From assembly GCF_011386835.1 (NCBI RefSeq), contig NC_088796.1, positions 87,961,468-88,025,467 of the forward strand: a stretch of 64,000 bases of DNA, read 5' to 3'. Source of the stretch: Chrysemys picta bellii. Lineage: Eukaryota > Chordata > Testudines > Emydidae. Position numbers and translations under genes: made by a program. The notes under the pieces are model-generated. The model saw only the letters and a list, made by a program, of their open reading frames with translations, did not search any database and was not told the DNA's origin. This document shows positions 32,529 through 43,680 of this stretch, piece after piece (the first letter of the stretch is position 1; each line of letters opens with the position of its first letter).

Positions 32529-35500
32529 CAGGGTGGATAAAAATAAATGATTTAAAAAAAATCGGATTTTTGATAGGTTTTCTTCTTCAAAAAGCATTTT
32601 ATCTAAAGATAGTTTTAATTAAGATACATTATAGCTCAAAGATATCTCATCATGGAATAGGGACTATAAATTCTAATTCTACAGTATGAGACAATATATT
32701 CATGTAATGTTTAAGAAAAGTTTTATAAATGAGTTCCAATAATTCATGGATTAGGGACCCAATCTTATAGGATTCCAGGGGCTTCTGTATAGATTATTTA
32801 GGTTAATCTTTCTATCTACCCAATGTGCTCAGTCTAAGATACCATCAGAGATGCTTAGCTTTGCAGTTCTCAAACTGTGGAGATGTCTCCCCAGAGATAA
32901 CATGCTTGTTAACAGCAAAAATGGTTTTAAATAAATAAATAATATATAAAGGCGAGAAATAACAGACCTCAATCCTATTGTCCCTCTGCACATTTGTGTA
33001 CACATAGTCGATTCCATACCTCTCTCTAAAAGTGAAAAGTTTCAAAAAGTTCAGTTTGGGGGCGGACAAGGAGAAAGAGTCTGGAGATAAACGTGAGAAG
33101 GGAGGGACTGGCATCAAAACAAAAGTGAAACTGTTTGAGCAGCATATTCCAGAAGTCTTGAGGTCTTTCTGAGTGTAGCCTTCATTGATTTGAGATCTAC
33201 CATACCATTCTCTCACTAGAAGGGAAAACCTATAATGGCAGCAGGCCATAAAAGAGACCCAGTTTGGGAATATTTTAATGAAATTTCCCTACCTGTGGGT
33301 AAGACAGGCATTTATGCAAAATGCAAATAGTGCAACAAAGAAATGCAAGGCCTGTTTGCCCATATGAAACAACATCATGAGACGTATTCCTTCTCAGGAG
33401 GAAGCTGCATTGAAGATGATGAAAGGAAAATGTCTGAACATGCAAGATCTTCAGGTTGGTAAACTTTTTATTTCATTCTTTTCTTAAGGACTGCCTGTCT
33501 TCCTTCTGGACTATTCTTGAATTCTCACGTTTGAGCAAAAAATATAGTTGTTACTCTATGGTACTATCATTTTGGATGCAGTTGTGATAAAAAATAAATA
33601 GCTGAAATAGGCAGATCTTCCTTTTACTATTTCACCTTTAAAGTAGTACTGAGTGTCAGTGAATGCAATGAGTAATACTAAATGACCAGTATGGGAATAA
33701 TAATTAAATAACTGTATTGACTTATTTTGTTTAGGGTAATCCATCCTCAACATATAGGATTCTGAAAACTATCGACCTTCAAGGTCACCATCATTTTCTA
33801 TAGTTTTGGAGTTATCTGCCAATGATAGTGTTTCAGTCTCACATAGTCACAGTATATCACCTGTAGCAAAAAGAAAAAAAAAATCTCCATCATCCAGAAA
33901 CAACCATAGATAAGTCTGTGATAAGAACCAGCAGATCACAAAAAGAGGTAATTGATGAAAAAATTGCCCAGTTTCTTTATGCAATAACTCTCCTTTCCAT
34001 ATGAGTGAGAACCCAAACTTCATTAATATGTTCCGTCATTAAGACCAGGATACAGTCCACCCAACAAAGCAGATGTCGCAGGAAAGTTGCTGGATAAAGT
34101 GTATAAAAGAGAAATTGAGCAGTGTGCAAAAGGTCTAGAGGGTGAAATTGTTAACCTGAGTCTTGATGGGTGGAGCAATGTCCACAATGATCCTGTTGTA
34201 TGTGCTTGTGTGACGACAGAAGAAAGGAATGTCTTCCTTACAGAAACAATTCATACATCAAGAAATGCACACATAGCAGAATACGTAAAGAAGGAGCAGT
34301 AAAAGCTATAACAAACTGTGAAAAAAATATATAAATGTCTAGTACGCAGCTTGGTCACAGACCATGCTGCAAATGTATCCAAGATGAGAAGAAATTTGGA
34401 AGAGTCTCCCAAGCTAATAACATATGGTTGAAGTGTTCATTTGATGCACCTCCTAGCCAAAGACTTCACTTTTCCAGAAATAAAGGCTAATGTTGTTGAA
34501 ATTGCAAAACACTTCCGTAACAACCACTTTGCAGCAGCTGCTCTGAAAAAAGTGGGAGGAACCAAGCTAACTCTCCCACAAGATGTGCTGTGGAACTCAG
34601 TAATGGACTGTTTTGAGCACTATATCAAGAACTGGCCTAATCTGATGACAGTTTGTGAACAAAATCATGAAGAAATAGATGGCACTGTCACAGCCAAAGT
34701 TCTCAACATTGGGCTTAAGAGAAACGTTGAACACATGCTGAAGCCTATTTCTGTAGCCTTGAACAAAATGCAGGGAAATAGCTGTTTTATCGCTGACGCT
34801 GTTGAAATTTGGAAGGAACTGAGTGAGATCTTAAAAAGAGAAATATGCAATGACAGAGGTAAATTACAAGCATTAAAAAAAATGAATGGGACAAGCACTA
34901 TCTCCAGCTCCTGTTCTTGCAAATATTCTGAATACTCGGTACCAGGGTCAAACCTTAACTGCTGAAGAAGAGGAGTTGGCAATGACATGGACATCCAGCA
35001 ATCATCCTTCCATAATGCCAACTATAATAAACTTCAGAGCTAAGGGCGAACCATTCAAGAAATATATGTTTGCTGATGATGTTTTAAAGAAAGTCACACC
35101 AGTGAACTCGTAGAAGTCACTTAAGCCCTTGGATTCAGAGACTGTTGAAGTGATAATCTCACTTTTAACAGCAATAGCTTCTTCTGCCGGTGCAGAAAGA
35201 ATATTTTCTTCCTTTGGACTATTTCATTCCAAATTGAGAAATCGTTTGGGACCTGAAAAAGCGGGAAAGCTTGTTTTTCTTTTCTAGATTATGAACAAAC
35301 AGGAAAATGAAGGTGAAGACAACTGCGTTAGCTGCAGAAACCAATATTTTAAGTTTCTCATGTTGACCTGGCTGACAGTCGATTTAATTTTTGTTTGTTT
35401 TTTTAAATATTTTATTTAACTATTTTAGTTTAAAACAATTTTAACAAAAACAAACCTGATTTTTAAAAACGTGAACGTTTAACTAAATTCAAAAATTCAT

Positions 35501-35976
35501 ATGCTTGTTTTGTTATAATATTATATGTTTGCTGTTGAAGACAAAAATCCAGAATACATAACGTTGCTGTTTTAGTTAAATAAAACAATTTAAAAGTCTG
35601 TCTGGTGATGTTCTCCTCCTAATACAGCATGGCAAGAAAATCCTCCAAATATTAATGATTAACCTGTTGAACTGGAGACAGTTCACCTCCCAATGACTTC
35701 ATAAATCTGCTTCAATTACCTTTGGTAAATGAAATAACCAAACAATCATTCATTTTCTGATATAGCTGTACAACTAATCTGAAAAGTTTTCAAAATAAAT
35801 CACTTAAAAAATGTATACTGTGTACCTTCTAAAAATGAAACCTACATCTATCTCTGAGTTGTGAAGAATATGTATTAAGGTTGTAATTTTAACAACCAAC
35901 AAGAATGTACTTTTATGTAGAAATCCATGATTAAATTGAGTCTTCCTGACTAGTGATTTAAATCAAATCCACCCTG
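32529..35976 (+). mobile_element. near-full-length hAT DNA transposon, 3,448 bp, exact 8-bp duplication
   Basis: The left end CAGGGTGGATAAAAATAAATG is mirrored by AAATCAAATCCACCCTG (35960-35976). The duplication CTTGAAAG lies at 32521-32528 and 35977-35984. The length, a BED zinc finger near 33.3 kb, an RNase-H-like region near 34.1-34.8 kb and a C-terminal hAT dimerisation motif near 35.2 kb show that this was an autonomous element. It is now inactive through several stops and frameshifts. The copy at 17186-18922 is an internally deleted relative. Confidence 0.95.
33235..35287 (+). pseudogene. decayed hAT transposase (BED finger, RNase H-like domain, hATC domain)
   Basis: Near 33257-33450 the frame reads DPVWEYFNEI, then a finger with C-x2-C broken by a TAG (the sister copy has CAG) and the last ligand changed from Cys to Tyr. 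A splice donor-like CAGGTTGGTAA follows at about 33451. Downstream, LRPGYSPPNKADVAGKLL leads into 34087-34302, with NLSLDGWSNVHND holding a likely catalytic aspartate. Another frame has VTDHAANVSKMRR near 34357, a likely second catalytic aspartate. The frame at 34441-34965 continues with LPQDVLWNSVMDCFEHY. A run of eight A at about 34875-34882 shifts the frame into RYQGQTLTAEEEELAMTW (from about 34940). After a TAG at 35111 the same frame gives SSAGAERIFSSFGLFHSKL and NRLGPEKAGKLVFLF, the hATC dimerisation motif, ending at TAG 35285-35287. At least four lesions separate these pieces. Confidence 0.9.
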
Positions 35977-35984
35977 CTTGAAAG

Positions 35985-37644
35985 GCACTAAAAGCAGTCA
36001 AATGCTTTTTCTTCTTCTACATTTTGGAAAGAACAAATGTTTTTTCCACATTTTCTCCTTCCACCTTTCATAAAAGACAAAAGCTGGGCTAATATGTAGA
36101 TTGCCAAGTATCAGCCACCTTAAACAATGATTTATAAATAGAAATAATGACAGACCTTAAGCTATAGTGACATTAGTGGGTGCTACTAAAATAATGGATC
36201 CTATTAGTATCATATGATAATGTACACAAATATTAGCTAATTAAAATGCCTCCAATGAGAATTGTTGCCAAATAAAGTGTTCTGCCACAAAAGTGCAACT
36301 AATTTCTTCTATAAATGAAATAAATAAATAAATAAAAAAGCCATTTTAGAGGTTAACTACACAAACCTTGTGTTTTACATTAAAGTGACCTTAATCTTTC
36401 ACTGCACAGGAGGGATGACTGTTGGCAACGAATTGCTGTAATTACCAGGGATGTAATTATCTGTAAACTATTTCAACACATGGCCATTCTGGCTTGTGTT
36501 CTCCTAATTTAGTAATGGTCATCTCAGACTGGGAAGGGGAACTACTGCATCATGCGCACAGTCAAGAGTTGTTTTCAATGCTCCAAAAATGTGGCTAGTG
36601 GGAATTATTCACTCTCTGACATCATCAATAATAATTAAGATGTCTATGAAAATTAATGTGACACCTGGTTTATCCTATGTGATCATGCTTAGACACTAAC
36701 AAGGTCCACTATTAAAAGAGAAACTAATACCTTCTGATATCAACACTATTCCACGTAAGGTGCAACTGAGGTCAGGATCAAGCTCACTTTTTATTATGGC
36801 TCCATCAATAGTTTTATTCAAATTAAAAAATACGTATATAACCACATGGTATCTTCTTGCCCATTTTGATGCTATTAGAGTCACTGTAAAGAAGCAGAAG
36901 GCTATTTTGATTGTCTTTATTATCATTCCAAAAAACTGTTCTTTTTTAAAACTAAATTTTGCAAACAAGGCCATTAAAATTAGTATTTTTTAGCAAAATG
37001 GGAAGTTAAATGCCAAAATATTCAATTTTAATGTGCAGTAATTACATCCATGCATGTGTAGTACAGAGAAATATAGATATACACATTAGGTTATGACTAT
37101 GCTGGAAAACTGATACGTAAAAGCATCTTCACAGCATTCACTGTAACACAATTAACGAGTATGAGGTATTGCAGAAATCTCATAACTGAGTTATCTTTCT
37201 CTGTTTGGCTAGGGAATGAAATATTGTACGTAACCAATGAAAGCCTGCTAGTCTTTGCAGATCCTGCAGGGTTCTGTAATAATGGCATAATTTGGCATGG
37301 TGTCATTTCTTCTGAACTGATACACTGAGAATTCTGTGAAGTCCACTGTGTAAGTTCTTTACAAACTTTTTCAGGGGGATGCCGGGAGGGGGTTAACGGG
37401 ACTGAATGGGTATCCAAGTTCAGAGCAGAATTTCAGCCTTAATTCTGAACTTCTTGGTTTTGTGGATTCAATTAAGATACTTAACATTAAACACTTTATG
37501 ACTATAGATATACACATACACTATTTAATAATGAGGATTTTATATATATTTGTGTGTGTTGAGAGAGAAAATGACACACACATATATACATGTCATCCTT
37601 AGTAAATGCTTTAGTGATATTGTGACTCTTTCAACACATTTTTG
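35985..37644. other. unannotated AT-rich spacer
   Basis: An (AAAT)n stretch lies at about 36315-36335. The minus-strand open frame at 37097-37417 has no recognisable domain. Nothing else was recognised. Confidence 0.45.
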
Positions 37645-37685
37645 TTTTATTTGTGAGGTTTTGTAACCCTTTTGTACTTAAAAAC

Positions 37686-37907
37686 TTAAAACCACAACTC
37701 ATATATTAAAACAGTTAAGGGACTCATTTCTTCTCTTTCAGCCATTAACAACAAATGCAAAATTGAGTAAAGGATGAGAAAGCTACAGCGGTTATCACCA
37801 TCAGCACATATTCCGGTTTTGCATTTATTAGAAATGTAACCAACTGTTTCAACATAGTCAGTTTTGCTCAGATTATCATCAGGGTTTGGAATGTTGCTGA
37901 TCATTAC
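37686..37907 (-). CDS. candidate terminal exon of an unrecognised gene (low confidence)
   Basis: On the minus strand a pyrimidine-rich TCTTTTTGCTCTAG (about 37908-37921) precedes an open frame that reads MISNIPNPDDNLSKTDYV, then GYISNKCKTGICADGDNRCS, then a hydrophobic stretch FLILYSILHLLLM, ending at TAA (37686-37688). An AATAAA on the same strand follows about 40 bases after the stop (near 37645). Cysteines are closely spaced (CKTGIC...RC). I do not recognise the family. The frame would require an incoming phase-1 exon, whereas the nearest candidate upstream exon (42624-42707) ends in phase 0, so another exon would be needed if they are one gene. It may simply be a chance open frame. Confidence 0.25.
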   Translation of the reverse strand, partial: VMISNIPNPDDNLSKTDYVETVGYISNKCKTGICADGDNRCSFLILYSILHLLLMAEREEMSPLTVLIYELWF

Positions 37908-38504
37908 TAGAGCAAAAAGAGAATGAAAGATTAATAAAATAAAAATAACAAAAAAATAAAAGACCGTAATGTATTTAGTAACCAGCAGGAATTGCTTTAC
38001 ACAGATGAAAACAAGGATTTATCAGAAAACAGCTGAAATTATTTTGCAAAAGTTGACTTATCCCTCACTCTCAACAGAAGAAAACTAAAAACACTATGAA
38101 AAAACAAGGGAAACTCAACTTAGACAATTGGGATAATTAAGCCTCCTTTATATATTGTAAATGTATATATTTTTATTTCAGTGCCCTTCAAAAATCATTG
38201 CTTATTTACTCCATTTTAGTGCACTGATTCTACTACTCATAAGATGTTCACTGCTTTCCAAAAGGAGTTTACATACTTCATTTTCAATATTGAACTCCAG
38301 ATATCAGTGGCACCACTGATGCTGAAATTTAGGGGCAATGCACATGCAGAATTTAACTAGCCTACTAATAAAGAGTATTTTTCCCTTTCAACTCCCCTGT
38401 AAATGCAGATCACATGCATATGATGACACTACTAGTCTGACTACAATGCTGTTTTCTTCTGTGTAGTACTTACAATTGGCAAGAGTAATGGACTTCTCTA
38501 AATA
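37908..38504. other. unannotated AT-rich spacer
   Basis: Nothing recognised beyond the acceptor-like tract at 37908-37921. Confidence 0.4.
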
Positions 38505-38592
38505 GGCACAGCCCAAAATAATAATATTTATCACTTCCATCAGACTTTTCACGTTCAAAGCACATTACAATATTAACTAATTATCAACTTTT
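38505..38592 (-). repeat. MIR-like or related ancient SINE fragment
   Basis: AATAATAATATTTATCACTTCCATCAGACTTTTCACGTTCAAAGCACATTACAATATTAACTAATTA matches the layout of ancient amniote SINE sequence (ATTTAGCACTTCTATAGCGCTTTTC...CAAAGCGCTTTACA). Confidence 0.4.
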
Positions 38593-38719
38593 TTTTTTTT
38601 GGAGTCCTGTCTCACTCTCCTTTTTTCATCCCACCACTTTCCCATGAAAATATTGCTCTGCTGTGCACATGCCTGTACTAATCTGCTGGATCTGCTCCAT
38701 TGCAGATTAGAATAAGAGA

Positions 38720-39125
38720 CAGCAAAATAGTCAGATCTAATGAGAGAAGGGGGGAGGGGTGTCAGAACAGGTAGGAGGAGGAAACTGAACGGGAAGGAGG
38801 AGGACATCACAAAGGGGAGTGGCAAAGGACTAGCATTGATAGGGGAAAAAAGGGGAGGAAAGGCAAAGAACTCAAGACGAGACATAAAAAGGGGACCAAA
38901 AGTAAATGGGAAAAATATAAAAAGTGGCACAGGACACTGAAAAGGAAGAAGAGAAAAAGATGAGAGGAAAGATATAAAGAGGATAAAAAAAGAACTAGAG
39001 GAGGTGAAAATATTGCACAAATGGTAAAACATTAGACAAAAGGGTCTCTGAGCAAAGAGAAGAGCAAGAACAAGAGGGAAACAAAAAGGCTGCAAGAAGT
39101 GCATGAGGAAAACGAATGAAATGTA
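38720..39125 (+). repeat. purine-rich (GA-biased) tract, about 400 bp
   Basis: The plus strand is overwhelmingly A and G (for example GGGGGAGGGGTG, AGGAGGAGGAAACTG, GAAGAAGAGAAAAAGATGAGAGG). The complementary strand carries a 175-codon open frame (39104-38577) rich in Phe, Leu, Ser and Pro, as expected from a polypyrimidine strand. I reject that frame as coding. Confidence 0.7.
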
Positions 39126-39132
39126 ACATTAA

Positions 39133-39435
39133 GGGCTTGTCTTCGCTTACATTTTATAGCGCCCTAACTTGCTGGGTCAGGGGTGTGAAAAATCACACAC
39201 ACACCCCATGAGCGCAGCACGTCTGAACGCTTTAAAGTGCTAGTGTAGACAGGCTCCGAGCGCTGGCAGCCGTGCTCCCAGTGCTCAGAGATAATCCCTT
39301 CGTGAAGGTGGATTACTAGGAGCGCTGGGAGAGCTCTCCCCCCAGCGCTCACGCGCGACCACACTCGCACTTCAAAGCGCTGCTGTGGGAGCATTCCTGC
39401 GGCAGCACTTTGAAGTTTCCATTGTAGACATACCC
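39133..39435. mobile_element. 303-bp MITE with TAA duplication
   Basis: GGGCTTGTCTTCGCT (39133-39147) is mirrored by ATTGTAGACATACCC (39421-39435). TAA flanks both sides (39130-39132 and 39436-39438). The interior is CpG-rich with AGCGCTGGGAGAGCTCTC and CAGCGCT words. Confidence 0.8.
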
Positions 39436-40797
39436 TAAGATAGTACAAGAAGGTGGGGTAGGAGGGGGGAAAGAGAGAACTTTTAATTATTACTCTGGGA
39501 GCTGGCTCTCACCTAGGGTAACTCATTATGTTGCCTTGATCCATTGTGAGCTGCTCCACTGTGGAGAGCAGCACCACAGTTCTAGACGAGCTTCCCCACT
39601 GTTTTGCAGTCCACTTAATTGCAGTTAGCACTACTAGTTTCTACAGCCCATATTCAGCATTTGTTATCTTCAAACATTCATTTAAAAATATTTATAGCCA
39701 GTGCCTGAAAACGTAGCTCTTTAAAATGCAGCTTGGTGCCTAATTACTGCAACTCACTGCCAGTTTTCAACAACTCCACAACTTTTCTTTTTCCCTTATT
39801 CTACAAAGACCATAAGAACGAGCAGCTGCTTTGATTTTGTGGTGTCATATATGGGTTGGTAACGATAAAGCTACTCATCCAGTAGAGGAAATGTGATTAT
39901 CCTATTACAATTATAAGAAATGAAAGTGACGGGCAGGGGACAGTCAGACAGCATAGAATTAAAAGTTTAGAAGTTACAATAAAAAGTTTAGTTGTATGCT
40001 CGGACAGATATGCAAGATCAATATGTACTTCATTTTCAAGCTCTGGTGAAATACATTCAGTAACTGTTTTAACTACACATGTGACACATACATAACCAGC
40101 CAGTATTCAGAGCCCTTCTCCTCATTTCCCTCCTCCATTCCAGGCTCATTACACTCCTCTCTTTCTTCAAGGCTCCCGCCCTCTATTCTGAACTTTTACC
40201 CATGGTAGGCAATATTACTTAAACTCATTTTAAACTGTTTCTAATATGGTTTGGCCTGCCAGCATGGACACAGCCAAAAGTCTAGAACACGGTTTTAATA
40301 TAGTTTGGCCAAATTTTGTGGGAAACTATTTTAGCTTGAACCAAGTTTAAACTCAGTTCCTTAACATAGTGTAGCTGGGACCAGAGTCTCAAAGAATCCC
40401 TTTTTGTCCTCTTTAAGTTCCCAGCCTCAACTCAATGTTCAACCTTGCAGCCACTACCATTCTGGCTGAAAAGTAGATGGGACTCCACCTTCCAGGCCTT
40501 GTGGAGGCTGTTCTTGCATCAAACAGAGGGTCACTGAAAAGCACTTCTTTCCTTCTCTTGGGACTGAGTATGCTAACTCTGCTGGCCATGGGAGGGATGG
40601 TCCAGGAATCACTAATATTTATGTCCATAGGAAGAGAGTGTATACATTTCCAATTACTTTTGTTTCAAATGTCAATTCTCTTTTACTTACAATGACCATT
40701 CAAAAACAAAACAAAACTAGCAATTCTTTGGATTATTTTTACATCTACTATTTTAGAGTGGTGCTTGATTTTTATACAGCACTTCTTGCATTCATAA
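39436..40797. other. mostly unannotated; probable MITE remnant at 40213-40382
   Basis: Between 40213 and 40382 the repeated phrase TAATATGGTTTGGCC / TAATATAGTTTGGCCAAA and GCATGGACACAGCC suggest a decayed nonautonomous DNA element. Its ends could not be fixed. Nothing else was recognised. Confidence 0.4.
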
Positions 40798-41067
40798 GGG
40801 CTTGTTTACACACAATTGCTGTACTGCTTAACTACATAAGTATTGTTAAACCAGGATAAGCTCCCTTGTGTTAATGGAACTATAGTGATATAAATGTGTT
40901 TATACTGATAAAGCTTATTCCTGTAGTTTCATTTATACAGATATATCGGTGTCCTGCTAGGATTTGTATCAGTTTTACTATTTTGGTTTAAAAAAAAAAA
41001 AACCAAACACCCCACAACCCTAATCAAAATTGTTATAGCAGTGTAAAATTTGTGCATAGACCAGGCC
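40798..41067. mobile_element. 270-bp MITE with TAA duplication
   Basis: GGGCTTGTTTACACA (40798-40812) is mirrored, less well, by TGTGCATAGACCAGGCC (41051-41067). TAA lies at 40795-40797 and 41068-41070. A run of A at about 40990-41001 interrupts the interior. Confidence 0.7.
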
Positions 41068-41235
41068 TAATTCTACCTGGAAAACATGGTTTTGCTCAAG
41101 GTAGTACTTTCACATCTTTTTATAACTTTTTACTCTCATAAAAAGTCACTAGCGTCGTGTAAACCTCCATCATACCTGGAACACACAAAACCACTCTAAA
41201 TATGCAAATCTTTTTCATTTTATATAATATAAATT

Positions 41236-41236
<1 letters not shown>

Positions 41237-41281
<45 letters not shown>
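41237..41281. repeat. (CA)n microsatellite
   Basis: About 45 bases of uninterrupted CA, flanked by CCCCTCTCTC. Confidence 0.97.
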
Positions 41282-41283
<2 letters not shown>

Positions 41284-42623
41284 CTCTCTCTTGTAAATGT
41301 GCAGTATGATAGGAAATTAAATATTTGGTAGAACAACTTATTGATATTTCCTTTTAGATCAGAAGCTTGTAAATTATAGGTTCACAGACTAATCCATACA
41401 AATGCATGTATTATTCCTTTACTATATAGTGAATCCCCAGTTACAAAATACATTAATTTATTCATTTTTCTCCAATTCATTTTGAAATGAACAAATTGCA
41501 TCCTTTAGTTCACCATGAAGCTGGTATATCACCCACACACAATAATGTACTTTGCAGACATTTGTCAAATACTGCAATGCCCATACTAAGGCAACACATC
41601 CCAGTAGTTGGCAGTCATGCTATCAACAAGAATTTGGCTACAGAATCAGCAATGATTCATCATACATTCTAGAAGCATTGTAGAAGAAGCAAAATAACAT
41701 ACTGCTATTTTAATCCTTGAAAGCTAACAAGGATTTTAAAATAATATTAAAACAAAAAACAGACAATAAATCCAAAGTGAGAAAAAAACCATTTTTCCTG
41801 GTTCTGGTTACTCATTTCTAAATGAATTTTTATTCATTATTGCTTTGTATTCTAGATAGCAATTTAAAAAAAACAGCAAAGAAGAGCTATCAAATAGAAA
41901 AGTCAGCTTGTTACTTATCTTGCTACACTGTAAATTAAATGTTTAAAATTATAGTAGCCTTACAGCAAAATTATTTACCCAAAATCACAGGGTTAAGAAT
42001 CTTTGGAATTAATTTAGACTATACTAAGTTAACAAAACAAAAACAAAAACAAAACAACCCATCCTTTTGTAAAGAATTTTTAGGAGTAAACACCAAGCCA
42101 GTGCAATCATGTTTTCAGGAATCCCTCTCCACTACAAATGGAAGACGCTTTCAAACCACACATTAAAAAAAATGTGTCAGCAATGTAGTCATAACATTTA
42201 TTTCTGTACATCTTGTATTTGTCTAATTGCCCACTGACACCCACTACATTTTCGGTTAACCTGCTCTCAAGAGAGAAAAACAATGTTTTTCAGTTAATTG
42301 TAGTTTAACATGTCTTTTCATTGACAAATAAATGTTACAGTAACTGTCGATAACCTTTCAAATACTATAGCATTTTCTAAGTAAAGTGTTCTTATCTTTC
42401 TTCCTCAAAATGCCTTTCGCTCTCTTTATTAAATATGAATGTAGTTTCTCTACATAGCAAACACACAGACATTCAAACTTTATCAATTCATGGGGTTCTT
42501 TTCTGTGTAGTCAGCATAGTAGAAGAATATTGTTCTTTGAATGTTTTAAAGCGTGTCCCTTGAAAATGTTTAGGATGTGCTTCCTTTTATTCCATCACAT
42601 AAATGCACATCAGGAACCCATAC
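41282..42623. other. unannotated AT-rich spacer, possibly intronic
   Basis: No repeat recognised. If the exons at 42.6 and 43.4 kb are real and transcribed leftward, this would be intron or 3' flank. Confidence 0.4.
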
Positions 42624-42707
42624 CTTTTGGAAAGCCACTTCATCCTGCCTTCGTTTCCTTTTGCTCCTTTTTCTGGCTCTCTGGTTTACTTGAATCCATT
42701 TTGTGAC
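42624..42707 (-). CDS. candidate 84-nt internal coding exon, unrecognised gene
   Basis: On the minus strand the sequence TTTTGAACTGCAG (acceptor, AG at 42708-42709) precedes 84 bases that are open only in frame 0 through the whole exon. They read VTKWIQVNQRARKRSKRKRR then QDEVAFQK and end at CAAAAG followed by GTATGG, a usable donor. The exon length is a multiple of three, so it can be included or skipped without a frameshift. The product segment is strongly basic with a nuclear-localisation-like or proprotein-cleavage-like RKRSKRKRR cluster. The neighbouring exon at 43375-43437 has the same phase. I do not recognise the protein. Alternatives are a decoy exon or a fragment of a lineage-specific gene. 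Confidence 0.45.
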
Positions 42708-43374
42708 CTGCAGTTCAAAACCATAGTGCTTTTTTAAGAGGAAGATGCGACCTGAGTGCAGCTACGCAGCATGAGTAAGAAACTATAAACAGATTGAAGA
42801 CATATTTTTCCATTGCTTCATTGGAAAAAAAAAAAAGAACACTTTTCCAGTCTAGAATGACATGCTCTTAAGTAATCCAGTTAGACACGTGTGCATAGTC
42901 AAAGAGGGTTTTTTTCCCTTCATCTTATGCAGCATATTTTCCTTGTTGCTCTCCATTTAAACAAGCTTTGTTCAGCTTAAGTTTTTTAGCAAAAAGAAAG
43001 CATGGTTGATGCCAAGTGGAAAGTTATCATTGGTGTGCAAAAAATCCTAAGGAAAATCTCTATTCTCTATTTCTTACAACCTGGGTTCAAACAACAGATT
43101 TATTTTCAGCCACCCACTCAACTGTTGTTCCTGAACAGCAACGCATGTTTTAAATGACCAGGTAGTTATTATTTAATAAATAATAATACACCTTAGATAT
43201 TTATAAACACGTTTATATTCTCCTTTTATAAACATTAATTATTTTAAAAGTAACACAGGAAGAGGGGATCAGGTGGGAAACCTGGCAGGAGGCAGCTTTG
43301 CAAGGACAGAGGTGAGAGGAGAAAACAGTAAACACGAATAATTAAGAGCTGCAAAATGAAAGCGTTCTCCTCAC
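42708..43374 (-). other. putative intron between the two candidate exons
   Basis: AT-rich with no repeat recognised. On the minus strand it would begin with GTGAGGAG and end with AACTGCAG. Confidence 0.35.
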
Positions 43375-43437
43375 CTCATCATTCACTTGCCGGACTAATC
43401 GACACTGGTCCCAAGTCTGACACTCTTCCAGCAAAGG
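43375..43437 (-). CDS. candidate 63-nt internal coding exon, unrecognised gene
   Basis: On the minus strand the acceptor CTTTGTTTCCCTTTTAG precedes 63 bases reading PLLEECQTWDQCRLVRQVNDE, given here as PLLEECQTWDQC and RLVRQVNDE, followed by the donor GTGAGG. Only this frame is open. The exon enters and leaves in phase 0, matching the next exon at 42624-42707. The content (two Cys, one Trp, charged residues) is protein-like and not of repeat origin. I could not place a start codon: the GC-rich candidate first exon ending at 43681 has a TGA in the matching frame, so the start would have to lie in another exon. Confidence 0.45.
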
Positions 43438-43680
43438 CTAAAAGGGAAACAAAGTGCGTGTTTATTCAGGTTTTCGAGATTGCCCCTTGTAAATAGGCTT
43501 TACTTTTTTCTGCTCCCTCCCCTCCAAATACAGCCTCCCTGATTTGATGCAAAACTTTGATCTCTCAGATTTCCCTGTGCACAGAAAAACCACAGGCTTT
43601 TTCCTCCCAGTCACTTACAAAAGTCTTATCCCTTTTTCGATTTGGGAGGGGGGGCGGTGGGGCTAAGAGTGTGGGTTTAC

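Noticed and set aside
38474..38545. Short exon-like segment (minus strand) ending in a strong GTAAGTA donor
   Set aside because: It overlaps an ancient SINE-like fragment, the acceptor is ambiguous, and the candidate is only 22-24 nt.
38577..39104. 175-codon minus-strand frame rich in Phe, Leu, Ser and Pro
   Set aside because: The opposite strand is a polypurine tract, which gives this composition automatically. No splice or initiation context.
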